Shown: in pieces, positions 46,301 through 55,071 of the stretch | How the letters are laid out: each line of letters starts with the position of its first letter | Numbering within the stretch: the stretch's first letter is position 1 | Origin: Clostridium algifaecis | GTDB taxonomy: Bacteria; Bacillota; Clostridia; Clostridiales; Clostridiaceae | NCBI RefSeq assembly: GCF_017874415.1 | Contig: NZ_JAGGLM010000003.1 | Coordinates: forward strand, 62,001 to 126,000 | Length of the DNA: 64,000 nt | Direction: 5' to 3' | Notes under the pieces: model-generated | What the model saw: only the letters and a program-made list of their open reading frames with translations | Told to the model about the DNA's origin: nothing | Databases searched by the model: none | Program-made: the position numbers and the translations under genes

Positions 46301-48130
46301 TTATTTAACATTAACAACAATATAATCTCTATTATCAAATGTAACTTTGTAAGTTCCTACTGCGCTTATAGAATCAGTAGGGGTATCAGCAGCAGTAGTA
46401 GGTGCTGGGAATAAATTTTCAACCAAAGCATTTACATTAACTTCAACAGTATTGTTTTTTGAATATAATGTAGTAGTACTATTAGAAGCATTTGTAAAAC
46501 TTAAGCCACTAACATTTTCAGAATAATCACCAATAGTACAAGTTAAAGTAGGTGTTGAAGTAGCTAAAGTTTTATTATTATTAAAGTAACTATCTTTTTG
46601 TCCATTTAAATCATTGTAAAAAGCACTATAACTTCCTATTGCATCATTTGGATTAGCTTCTATTTCCTTTTCTATAGCTGTATAATCTAAATATCCTTCA
46701 GGTGTAAAATATTTAGAACCTAAGCTGCCTAATATTGCCTTTAGGCCTCCTGTTACTCCATTCATTTTAAAATTATTATCTAACATATCGATTCTTGCAT
46801 TTACTCTACCTACATCATTTTTTAATGAGATACCTTCTGCATTAGGAGTATCTACATAAGTCAATTTGCCAGTAGTATCTACATAACCATATCTAGTTTT
46901 TGCATTTGCAAATATTCCTTCTAATGTGTCTACTTTATCATTAGCAGAAGTATTCTTCAAAGTTACATCTATACTATCATTATTAGCTCCTGAAGCAACT
47001 GTATAGTATTGCTTATTTTTACCTAAAGTTGTATAAAAATTAGAACTTAGAGCTTGGCTAGTAATATTTTTAGTCTCACCTGTGCTGCTTCCACCGCCGC
47101 CGGAAGTTGAACCAGTATTAGTTACTGCACTTTTAAGCTGTGATAATATTGAATCAGATATATTAGCTGTTCCACCAAGTACAGTTATTGTACTGCTTGT
47201 AGTAAGCTTATCTGACAATAATTGTGTAGTATAAGAACTTAAAGGATTTGAAGTTATTACTAAAGCATTTTTATTCTTTCCTGCTAAAGCTGCACCTGTA
47301 AGTGCATCTGCAAATTCATTTCCATTAGGTCCTACTCCAAGAGCAACATAAACGTTGTTAAAATTGAAGTCGCTTGAAAGTCCTTCTATTACAGCCTTAT
47401 TTGTAGCAAATCTATCTGATCCGCCAAATCTCTGACCGCCTGGAACCTGTGATAAAACTGAATCACTTACTGATGCAGTTCCACCTATTACATAAGTCTT
47501 AGTTATTCCAGAATTAGCCTTTATGTAATTAGCTGATGTCTGTGGAAGAGAGTTAGCCTGAGTTAATATTATAGGAACTCCTTCGATTGATGCTGCTGGT
47601 GCTGCGGATAATGCATCTGCAAATCCCTGTCCACTTGCAAGAACTACCTTGCTTGTAGTTCCAATTGCTGCTGCAATCTTAGTGGAAGTTTCATATCTGT
47701 CTGTTCCACCATATCTTGTAATGTCTGCACCTGTCTGGGACTTTATAGTATCTTCAATATTTGATTTAACTACTCCAGTTCCACCTACTATTATGACATG
47801 TTTAGCATTTAATCTTTTTATTTCAGCTATTGTACTTGAACTTAAAGAATCACTTTGAGTTAAAAGTACTGGTGCATTTTTAGCTTTTGCTAATGGATCT
47901 GCACACAGTGCATCTGCATATCCCTGTCCATTTGCAATTACTACATAGTCAGAACTTGTCCATCCTGTTTTTGAAACCTGAACAGCTGTTTCATATCTGT
48001 CAGCTCCTGAAATTCTTGTACTGCTTGGTTGTGAGCTTGCTGCTTTTACTCCAGTAGAAACTACTGAACTTGAAATTACAAGTGAAGCTAAGCTGCAAAC
48101 TGACAAAATCTTCTTATTCCTTTTTTGCAT
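46301..48130 (-). CDS. Large CWB2 surface protein, candidate S-layer protein
   Basis: 609 residues. Signal peptide (about 1-30), three CWB2 repeats (about 35-325), a Gly/Ser linker (near 335) and a unique 270-residue C-terminal domain rich in Asn, Thr and Ser with almost no cysteine. Composition, export signal and wall-binding repeats fit a major surface-layer protein. ATG 48130 has GGAGGG six bases upstream. Two tandem copies of a strong promoter precede it (48225-48305), as expected for a very abundant protein. Two sigma-factor-like genes lie just upstream on the same strand. Confidence 0.85.
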   Translation of the reverse strand: MQKRNKKILSVCSLASLVISSSVVSTGVKAASSQPSSTRISGADRYETAVQVSKTGWTSSDYVVIANGQGYADALCADPLAKAKNAPVLLTQSDSLSSSTIAEIKRLNAKHVIIVGGTGVVKSNIEDTIKSQTGADITRYGGTDRYETSTKIAAAIGTTSKVVLASGQGFADALSAAPAASIEGVPIILTQANSLPQTSANYIKANSGITKTYVIGGTASVSDSVLSQVPGGQRFGGSDRFATNKAVIEGLSSDFNFNNVYVALGVGPNGNEFADALTGAALAGKNKNALVITSNPLSSYTTQLLSDKLTTSSTITVLGGTANISDSILSQLKSAVTNTGSTSGGGGSSTGETKNITSQALSSNFYTTLGKNKQYYTVASGANNDSIDVTLKNTSANDKVDTLEGIFANAKTRYGYVDTTGKLTYVDTPNAEGISLKNDVGRVNARIDMLDNNFKMNGVTGGLKAILGSLGSKYFTPEGYLDYTAIEKEIEANPNDAIGSYSAFYNDLNGQKDSYFNNNKTLATSTPTLTCTIGDYSENVSGLSFTNASNSTTTLYSKNNTVEVNVNALVENLFPAPTTAADTPTDSISAVGTYKVTFDNRDYIVVNVK

Positions 48131-48224
48131 AGTCAACCCTCCAATTAAATTAATTCAATAATATTAAATAATATTAAAATATAATAATATTAAGTAAACA
48201 ATATATTAACATAAAACTAATCTT

Positions 48225-48253
48225 ATTATACTACAATACAACAATATTTCCAA
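48225..48253 (-). promoter_or_regulatory. Proximal promoter of the large CWB2 gene
   Basis: Minus-strand TTGGAA and TATAAT with a 17-bp spacer, inside copy A of the 52-bp tandem repeat. Predicted leader is about 85 nt. Confidence 0.65.
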
Positions 48254-48329
48254 ATATGTGAATATACTTTTATATAATTATACTACAATGTAATAATATT
48301 TCCAAATATGTGAATATGTCTTCATATAA
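48226..48329. repeat. 52-bp tandem repeat (two copies)
   Basis: Copies at 48226-48277 and 48278-48329 differ at only a few bases. Each contains one complete promoter on the minus strand. Confidence 0.85.
48277..48305 (-). promoter_or_regulatory. Distal promoter of the large CWB2 gene
   Basis: Same boxes and spacing as the proximal promoter, exactly 52 bp further upstream. Confidence 0.6.
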
Positions 48330-48366
48330 TTATATCATAGATTGTTATTTAAATATAAAATTCATC

Positions 48367-48939
48367 TCATTTTTTAAGCTTTTTTCTCAATTTATCCAGT
48401 GCATTTCTTTTTCTGTATACTGCATTTCTATATGTCATCTTATTTTTCTTCACATAATCCTTAAGTGTAATTCCCATAAAATAATAACTCACTATGATAT
48501 CCTTTTCTTTTTGAGATAGCTTGTCCATAGATTCTATTACATCTCTGTAACTTTCTCTCTGAATATATTCTTCCTCTATATCTACATCTGAAACCAAAGT
48601 ATCTATAAACTCTTCCCCTTTTATATTCGAATTATACAAACTAAAACTGAATGGATTCTTCAAATTAGTTCTCAGTATACCGTTGAGTTCATTTATTATA
48701 GATTTTGCTGCATAGGCTGCAAATACATGCCTTTCTGTTATTTTATACATTTTTACGGCTTTTATAAGCCCTATATTTGCTATCTGAATCAAATCATTCA
48801 TTTCATAGTTCTTTATATAAATTTTATTGCAGTTTTTTATTATAAACCATTTAAAATTTCTGCAAACCAATTCAAGTGCTTCTTTATCCCCTTCTTGTGA
48901 TTTTTTAACAAGGCTCTCAAGTTCAATTTTATCAACCAT
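48367..48939 (-). CDS. Sigma-70-family sigma factor
   Basis: 190 residues. Region 2: DKEALELVCRNFKWFIIKNC and NDLIQIANIGLIKAVKMY (about 18-66) with AAYAAKSIINELNGILR (about 75-92). Region 4: LSQKEKDIIVSYYFMGITLKDYVKKN followed by a recognition-helix-like segment (about 140-185). It lacks regions 1 and 3, like sporulation or small toxin-type sigma factors. ATG 48939 follows GAGGGGG. It is 19 bp downstream of a second sigma-like gene and directly upstream of the surface-protein genes. Its target promoters are unknown. Confidence 0.8.
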   Translation of the reverse strand: MVDKIELESLVKKSQEGDKEALELVCRNFKWFIIKNCNKIYIKNYEMNDLIQIANIGLIKAVKMYKITERHVFAAYAAKSIINELNGILRTNLKNPFSFSLYNSNIKGEEFIDTLVSDVDIEEEYIQRESYRDVIESMDKLSQKEKDIIVSYYFMGITLKDYVKKNKMTYRNAVYRKRNALDKLRKKLKK

Positions 48940-48958
48940 ACAATTAATCCCCCTCAAT

Positions 48959-49546
48959 TTATAAAAATAATTCATCATATCCGTCATTCAGTTTTTTTCT
49001 AACTTTTAATCTGATCCTGTATAATGTCTGCTTCATGGCATTATAATTACATTTATTCAATTTTTTATAATTTTTTAAACTTCCATAAATTCTGATTTTA
49101 TTTATTACATTCATTTCTCTTTTAGAAAAATTCATCTCTTTTATAAAGTTTTCATACATTATTTTATTGATTACGATATTTTCTGTACTCAAATTATTGC
49201 TGCATTTGTTTATTAGATATTCCATGGTTTCTTCATTTTCATAACTTACAAATTCAAGCTTTGTTGTTTTGATCTCATCTCTCATATAATTTAAAATAGT
49301 GGATTTTATAATTTTTATGCTGTAACACTTAAATTCCTCAAAGCTTTCACCTTTAAATTTTTGAATTGACATCATAATCTTTTCCATACAGTTGTTTACC
49401 AGGTGTTCTTCATATAAATGTCCATACCTTTCAAGCAAATATTTCCTGTAGATTGCTCTGGCTGTATCTTCAAAGTAAATCCTGATATTTTCCATGCCTT
49501 CCTCTTTATAATTTAGAATATCTCCTATAAAGTCATTGAAAACCAT
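48959..49546 (-). CDS. Divergent sigma-factor-like protein
   Basis: 195 residues. The N-terminal 110 have a region-2-like pattern (NCMEKIMMSIQKF... FKCYSIKIIKSTILNYMRDEI). The C terminus has a region-4-like helix-turn-helix (SKREMNVINKIRIYGSLKNYKKLNKCNYNAMKQTLYRIRLKVRKKL). The match to sigma factors is weaker than for the downstream gene. ATG 49546 has GGAGG upstream; an internal start at M18 is possible. Its close partner suggests the two act together or one controls the other. Confidence 0.6.
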   Translation of the reverse strand: MVFNDFIGDILNYKEEGMENIRIYFEDTARAIYRKYLLERYGHLYEEHLVNNCMEKIMMSIQKFKGESFEEFKCYSIKIIKSTILNYMRDEIKTTKLEFVSYENEETMEYLINKCSNNLSTENIVINKIMYENFIKEMNFSKREMNVINKIRIYGSLKNYKKLNKCNYNAMKQTLYRIRLKVRKKLNDGYDELFL

Positions 49547-49789
49547 TTATTTGCAGCCTCCCCGTTTTTATATAATCAAGTTCAGTAAATTATGATATTT
49601 GATTTTAATATGTGGTTGTAGAATAAAAAGATTTAAATCGACTTGCTTTGTATTTGAATTTATTTAGATATATTTATTATAAAAGTATTATTATATATTT
49701 TATTACATTTAATTACTTTTACAATATATAAGACACGAAAAACTACAATTTAGTAACGGTTTTTTGTTAAACTTTTCAAAAGAATGTAT

Positions 49790-49822
49790 AAAAGGCAGGA
49801 TACCGTGAGCATCCTGCCTTTT
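49790..49822 (-). terminator. Terminator after the DUF2922 gene
   Basis: 12-bp stem AAAAGGCAGGAT / ATCCTGCCTTTT next to the stop at 49825. Confidence 0.88.
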
Positions 49823-49824
49823 GT

Positions 49825-50043
49825 TTATTTAACGGTAAGCTCTGTTATTTCATCATCTAAAATATGTGCAGAATCTATGCTCTTTAAATCTCCACCTTTA
49901 GTTTGAAATATATTATTCGTAATTATGGCCTCCATGGCAGCTTTAGCTTCGGCATCGGTTATGCCATCTTTTACATTCAAAATTTTAATTGAATTTTTCT
50001 GTCCTGCCTCATTTAAAAAATTCATAACAAGTGATTTACTCAT
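49825..50043 (-). CDS. DUF2922 small protein
   Basis: 72 residues of one DUF2922 domain (LVMNFLNEAGQKNSIKILNVKDGITDAEAKAAMEAII). Function unknown. It follows the DUF1659 gene by 47 bp and shares its transcript; the two families commonly occur as a pair in Firmicutes. Confidence 0.85.
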   Translation of the reverse strand: MSKSLVMNFLNEAGQKNSIKILNVKDGITDAEAKAAMEAIITNNIFQTKGGDLKSIDSAHILDDEITELTVK

Positions 50044-50090
50044 ACAAAATCCCCCTTTTTATTTAATTTTCAGTTCACTTCAATAAATTT

Positions 50091-50315
50091 TTATGCATTG
50101 GTTATATCATTTTCATCTGTCTTTATAAGCTCTACAAGAGATTTTCCAAGAAGCTTTTCAATTTCCTTTGCAGTATTATAAATGCTGTCATCGGATGCGG
50201 TAACTTTGACTTTGGAAAACTTCTGTAACTTTATTACATCCTTTCCGCTTTCATTTACACCATCCTTATATTTTATTGTTACTGATGTCTGCAATTTATT
50301 TGATTTAGCAGCCAT
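50091..50315 (-). CDS. DUF1659 small protein
   Basis: 74 residues matching DUF1659 (KLQTSVTIKYKDGV... KFSKVKVTASDDSIYNTAKEIEKLLGKSL). ATG 50315 has AAAGGAG upstream; the longer frame adds 25 unsupported residues. First gene of the pair with DUF2922. Confidence 0.85.
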   Translation of the reverse strand: MAAKSNKLQTSVTIKYKDGVNESGKDVIKLQKFSKVKVTASDDSIYNTAKEIEKLLGKSLVELIKTDENDITNA

Positions 50316-50376
50316 TTTATCATCTCCTTTCACATAATATATACGGGGACTGTATGATGATAGGAAAAATTTTTTT

Positions 50377-50422
50377 AAAAAAAGATGCACAGAGAAATAA
50401 AAAATTCTCCATGCACCTTTTT
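50377..50422 (-). terminator. Terminator after the butanol-type dehydrogenase
   Basis: Imperfect stem AAAAAGATGCACAGAGAA / TTCTCCATGCACCTTTTT, 18 bp past the stop at 50440. Confidence 0.7.
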
Positions 50423-50439
50423 ATATAAAGCTATGCGTA

Positions 50440-51609
50440 CTATTTAGCAAGCTCCAATATGTTTAAAACATCCTGTTTTTTAATTTTCACAAACTGACCT
50501 ACAGCTCTGGTATCACTTGTTGTACATTTGTCAGCCATTTCCTCGAATCTGTCATATCCGATATTTCCTTCTTTTAAAGTAGTAGGAAGTCCTATTTCCT
50601 TGAAAAATTCAGTAAGCCTCCTGATTCCCTCAAGGGCAATTTCTTCATACGAGTTGAATGAAAGTTCTACATTCCACACTCTCACTGCAAACTGTACAAA
50701 TCTATTTATGTCATGTTTGTATACATATTTCATCCATGCAGGAATTATAATTGCAAGACCTGCTCCATGTGCAATGTCATAGATTGCACTCAATTCATGC
50801 TCAATTTTATGTGAAGCCCAGTCCCCTATTCTTCCTGTACTCAAAAGGTCATTGTGTGCTATAGTTCCTGCCCACATTATTTCCGCCCTGGCATCATAAT
50901 TTTCAGGTTCTTCAAGTACAATTTTCACATTATTTATAATAGTCTTCAGTGTTGCCTCACACAACCTGTCTGTAAAGTCCACATATTTTACATTGGTAAA
51001 GTATCTTTCCATTACATGTGCCATAATATCTGCTGCACCACAGGCTGTCTGATATGCAGGAAGTGTAAATGTAAGTTCTGGATTCATTATGGAGAAGAGT
51101 GGTCTTATATACTCGGAGCTCAATCCTTTTTTTAACCATCCGTCTTCATTTGTGATAACAGAACTATTGCTGGATTCGCTGCCTGTGGCTGGAATTGTCA
51201 GTATAACTGCTGTGGGTAGTGCTTCTTTTACTATCCTTTTTCCAATGTAGAAGTTCCATACATCTTTAGCATAAGGTACGCCAACTGAAATAGCTTTTCC
51301 AGTATCAACCACACTGCCGCCGCCTACTGCAAGAATAAATTTTATATTATTTTCACGGCACAATTTTATGCCTTCCCTTACAAGTGAAAGCCTTGGATTT
51401 GGTTTTATACCGGAAAGTTCTACAAATTCAATATTATTTTCCTTTAAAGCTTTTACAACCTTTTCATATAGGCCTGATTTTTTTATACTTCCGCCGCCAT
51501 AGCAAAATAAAACCTTGTCCGCATACCCTTTAATCTCAGTACCAATAGAAGTTTCAGTACCTCTTCCAAAAATAATTTTTGTAGGATTTTTGAATGTAAA
51601 ATTTTCCAT
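50440..51609 (-). CDS. Iron-containing alcohol dehydrogenase, butanol dehydrogenase type
   Basis: Reduces aldehydes such as butyraldehyde or acetaldehyde with NAD(P)H. 389 residues: FKNPTKIIFGRG at the N terminus, AVGGGSVVDTGKAI (about 93-106), IPATGSESSNSSVI (about 140-153), metal ligands in ADIMAHVMERYF (about 195-206) and HKIEHELSAIYDIAHGAGLAI (about 265-285). This is the BdhA/BdhB/YqhD-like branch. ATG 51609 has GGGAG eight bases upstream. Single gene with terminator; likely part of solvent or redox metabolism. Confidence 0.9.
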   Translation of the reverse strand: MENFTFKNPTKIIFGRGTETSIGTEIKGYADKVLFCYGGGSIKKSGLYEKVVKALKENNIEFVELSGIKPNPRLSLVREGIKLCRENNIKFILAVGGGSVVDTGKAISVGVPYAKDVWNFYIGKRIVKEALPTAVILTIPATGSESSNSSVITNEDGWLKKGLSSEYIRPLFSIMNPELTFTLPAYQTACGAADIMAHVMERYFTNVKYVDFTDRLCEATLKTIINNVKIVLEEPENYDARAEIMWAGTIAHNDLLSTGRIGDWASHKIEHELSAIYDIAHGAGLAIIIPAWMKYVYKHDINRFVQFAVRVWNVELSFNSYEEIALEGIRRLTEFFKEIGLPTTLKEGNIGYDRFEEMADKCTTSDTRAVGQFVKIKKQDVLNILELAK

Positions 51610-51753
51610 ATACACACTCCCTTTTTAATATATTTTAAATATTAGTTGCCTAAATCTTGTATTATTTTACTTAAATTTTGGCAAACTAAGTTTATTATAA
51701 AATCAATAATATTGCAAAGTCAAAATAAGTTTAAAGGGATGAAATTTAGCTGT

Positions 51754-53934
51754 ATGAGTAATATTTTTCGCATATATAAAAGAGATATAATAAACATAGT
51801 CACCAACTGGGCTGCACTTATAGTTATAATTGCACTTATAATTCTTCCCGCACTCTATGCCTGGTTTAATATAAAAGCATTATGGAATCCTTACGGAAAT
51901 ACCAGTGGTATACTGGTTGCAGTTGTAAATGAAGATTCAGGTGCAAGTATAAATGGTGAGAAAATAAATATAGGAAATGAACTTGTACAGAAACTCCACA
52001 AAAATAAAAATATAGGATGGAAATTTGTGAGTTACGAAGAAGCAGATTACGGGGTAAGATACGGAAAATATTATGCCAGTATAGTAATACCACAAAATTT
52101 TTCACAGAAAATTACATCCCTTGTAAATCCAAATCCTAAAAAGGCAGAGCTCATATACTCCGTAAATGAAAAGTTAAATGCAGTAGCACCAAAGATAACT
52201 GAAAGTGGGGTAACCAGGATACAGCAGGAGATAACCAATGCTTTTGTAAAAACTGTAGATGATGTTATATTCAGCGTATTTAACAAACTTGGAGTCGAGC
52301 TTTCAAAGGAGAAGCCATTTCTAAAGCAATTTACGGATATAATAATGGACCTGGACAGCAGGATACCACAGATAAATAAAACTGTAGATGATGTATACAA
52401 CCAGGCTGAAAGTTTAAGCGGTTTCATATCAAAAGTGCAGGGACAGATGCCTTTAATTGAAGATACTATAGACAGGACACAAAACGTTGTAAGCAGCGGC
52501 GAAAACTTTCTGGTCAGGGCAAGAGATGCAATGACGGATGTCTCTCCATTTATAAAATCGGAGCTTGTATCTTTAAGGGATATTTCACAGGGTTCCCAAG
52601 GCTTCGCAGACAATATAATGGACTTGATAGACAAAAATCCTGAAGAGGCACGTTCCCTCCTTGTAAAACTAAAGGATAGATATGCAACTTCTGCAGTTAG
52701 GCTTGGAAACATAATACAATTTATGGATTCCTTCAACAAATCAGACAACAAAACAATATTAAATTTTTCAAACAAACTGAATACTCTGGTATCCTTAATT
52801 CAGAACCAGGTAAAGTACATAGACACCATAATAACTGCTATAGACAGCGGCAGAACTTCATCCATTGACATTTTAAACAAGTTGAAGGAAAACGGTGAAT
52901 CCATAACAAGTTTTCTGAACTCACTGGTAAATGATTATGACGGTTCAATAGCACCTGCCGTAGCTGGCATAATGAAAGAATCCATTGCTGCTTTGAACAA
53001 TGCACTTGCTTTACTCGCAAATGCCAAAAGCAGCATACCTGATGCAAATAATATACTAAAAAATGCTTTTAACGACACTAAAATAACCATAGATGTTATA
53101 AAAAACATAAAACAGGTACTTCCCGGTGTGGAAAACAAAATACATGATATAGCAAGTAAATTAAAAAATCTGGATAGCAGCAGTCAGCTTGACGAGCTTA
53201 TAAGAATTTTGACGCTTGATGCCGAAAAGGAAAGTGAATTTATAGCAAATCCGGTGGATATAAAGATGAACAGAATATATCCCATACCAAATTACGGTTC
53301 TGCCATGAGTCCGTTTTTTACAGCATTGTCCTTATGGGTTGGAGGTCTTATACTGGTTTCAATACTTTCTACAGAAGTCATTCCTTTTAAGAAAATGGCC
53401 GGCAAGAATTTAATCCAGCCAAAGCTTCATCAGATGTTTCTTGGCAGATACTTAACTCTTTTAACTATAGCTGTATGCCAGGCTTTAGTGGTTACACTGG
53501 GTGATATATTCATGCTTAAAGTTTATATAGTTAATCCTGCAGCTTTTGTCTTATTCTCAATATTTATAAGTACCGTATTCATGATGATAATTTACTCGCT
53601 TGTGTCTGTGCTTGGAAATGTAGGCAAAGCCCTTGCCATGATACTTTTAGTGCTTCAAATTTCTGCCTCAGGTGGAACTTTCCCTATACAGGTAACCCCA
53701 AAATTCTTCCAGGTAATAAATCCCCTGCTTCCTTTTACTTATGCAGTTTCTGGAATGAGAGAAACTGTAGGTGGAATTTTATGGGGTATATTTTTAAAAG
53801 ACATTTTTATACTCTGCTTATACTTAATATTATTTTTAATAATAGGGCTGTCCTGGAAAAAGATATTTAAAAATATCTCTGGTAAATTCAACAAAGAATT
53901 TAAAAAAAGCGGACTTTCCTCCGAGGGCAATTAA
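51754..53934 (+). CDS. YhgE/Pip-type membrane protein
   Basis: 726 residues. N-terminal membrane helix followed by LYAWFNIKALWNPYGNTSGILVAVVNEDSG, the YhgE/Pip signature. A long helical outer region (about 130-500) is rich in coiled-coil-like repeats, then five C-terminal membrane helices (about 510-710) follow the ABC-2 membrane pattern. Family members are phage-infection or ESX/type VII secretion-linked proteins, and some act as efflux-like permeases. ATG 51754 matches the family start (MSNIFRIYKRDI); ATG 51739 is an alternative. The stop overlaps the convergent gerW gene by four bases. Confidence 0.85.
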   Translation: MSNIFRIYKRDIINIVTNWAALIVIIALIILPALYAWFNIKALWNPYGNTSGILVAVVNEDSGASINGEKINIGNELVQKLHKNKNIGWKFVSYEEADYGVRYGKYYASIVIPQNFSQKITSLVNPNPKKAELIYSVNEKLNAVAPKITESGVTRIQQEITNAFVKTVDDVIFSVFNKLGVELSKEKPFLKQFTDIIMDLDSRIPQINKTVDDVYNQAESLSGFISKVQGQMPLIEDTIDRTQNVVSSGENFLVRARDAMTDVSPFIKSELVSLRDISQGSQGFADNIMDLIDKNPEEARSLLVKLKDRYATSAVRLGNIIQFMDSFNKSDNKTILNFSNKLNTLVSLIQNQVKYIDTIITAIDSGRTSSIDILNKLKENGESITSFLNSLVNDYDGSIAPAVAGIMKESIAALNNALALLANAKSSIPDANNILKNAFNDTKITIDVIKNIKQVLPGVENKIHDIASKLKNLDSSSQLDELIRILTLDAEKESEFIANPVDIKMNRIYPIPNYGSAMSPFFTALSLWVGGLILVSILSTEVIPFKKMAGKNLIQPKLHQMFLGRYLTLLTIAVCQALVVTLGDIFMLKVYIVNPAAFVLFSIFISTVFMMIIYSLVSVLGNVGKALAMILLVLQISASGGTFPIQVTPKFFQVINPLLPFTYAVSGMRETVGGILWGIFLKDIFILCLYLILFLIIGLSWKKIFKNISGKFNKEFKKSGLSSEGN

Positions 53935-54296
53935 AGTTTCTCTTTTTTCTCTTTTCTCATTTTATCCAATTTTTCGATTAATCCCGGCACCAATTCCATA
54001 AGTCTGTCAAGATTTCCTTTATTTTTTATTGGAATCATCTGAGTCATATCACCTTTTATAACAAGTACAGCATCTGGAGTTATTCGCGCACCTGCTCCAA
54101 GTCCTCCACCTGTTCCTTCCTGGTTTTTCCCAGAATCAGTTCCTTCCCCTCCTCCTGTTCCACAGCCAAATGTTATAGTTATAAATGGTACAAGAATGAT
54201 ATCATCTATTTTTATTGGTTTACCTACAACAGTTTCAGTTTTAAAAAAGTTTTCCAGTTTTGAAAAAAGCACTTCTGCATTTTGTTTAATATCCAT
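53931..54296 (-). CDS. gerW: GerW/YtfJ sporulation protein
   Basis: 121 residues with the GerW domain: a glycine-rich core ITFGCGTGGGEGTDSGKNQEGTGGG (about 51-75) and AVLVIKGDMTQMIPI (about 84-98). In Bacillus it is a spore protein needed for germination. It is second in the ytfI-ytfJ pair. Both genes are typical of endospore formers. Confidence 0.9.
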   Translation of the reverse strand: MDIKQNAEVLFSKLENFFKTETVVGKPIKIDDIILVPFITITFGCGTGGGEGTDSGKNQEGTGGGLGAGARITPDAVLVIKGDMTQMIPIKNKGNLDRLMELVPGLIEKLDKMRKEKKEKL

Positions 54297-54315
54297 AATA
54301 TACCTCCATAATAAT

Positions 54316-54942
54316 TTAATTTTCGTTTGTCTTTAATTTTGTCTTCAATTTAAATGATTTTTTCTCTCTATTTTTTATTGTATGTTTTAAAATACCAAAA
54401 ATCGTTAAAATTAGTGATGAAATTCTTATTTTCCCTTTAATGTGTAACTTTATGTTTAAAACCTCATTTAAAAAATCCGGCTGCAAAACAATTACAGCTT
54501 TTTTAAAAATGCCCTTTATCATGTATATAAATCCTGTAAGCATACCCGTTATGCACGGATCACAAAAGCCATATATTCCTTCTATTTTCAAATATTCAGG
54601 TTTTAACTTGTTTAAAATCTTCATAAAGTAGTTTTTATAATTTTTTAATTCTTTTCCATGACTTTTTTTATTCATTTTACTTTTGCGTGAGTTGTTATTT
54701 TTGTGATTAAGCTTTAATTTTATTTTTAAGAATAATATCTTTATTGTAAAATTTATATCTTCATTTATCCCATGTACTTGTATTAAAATACAGTGAAATA
54801 GCATCATAATTTTAAAATCATAGTTTATATTTTCATCTTTTAAAAAAATTTCCGCATTATATTTTACCGGTACTATAATTAGAAGTATAATTACAGCCGC
54901 TATAATTAAAAATATTCCTATTATCGTATTTAAAATTATCAT
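54316..54942 (-). CDS. ytfI: DUF2953 membrane protein (YtfI-like)
   Basis: 208 residues with an N-terminal membrane helix (about 3-25), a Lys/Asn-rich region and a C-terminal DUF2953 helix-strand region (GFCDPCITGMLTGFIYMIKGI). It is upstream of gerW with 19 bp spacing, as in Bacillus ytfI-ytfJ. Sporulation-related; function not defined. Confidence 0.8.
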   Translation of the reverse strand: MIILNTIIGIFLIIAAVIILLIIVPVKYNAEIFLKDENINYDFKIMMLFHCILIQVHGINEDINFTIKILFLKIKLKLNHKNNNSRKSKMNKKSHGKELKNYKNYFMKILNKLKPEYLKIEGIYGFCDPCITGMLTGFIYMIKGIFKKAVIVLQPDFLNEVLNIKLHIKGKIRISSLILTIFGILKHTIKNREKKSFKLKTKLKTNEN

Positions 54943-55071
54943 ACATTAATCCCCCTGTATTAACTATACACAATTTTTACAAAAATTTCATTACAAATAT
55001 ATATTTTATCTAATTTTTCTGATAAAATTTATATATAGGACTGTATATCAAATATGTATTGAGGCGTTTTT

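Noticed and set aside
46301-48136. CRISPR-like repetition in the surface-protein region
   Set aside because: The repetition follows the protein-level CWB2 repeats, without short constant repeats or unique spacers.
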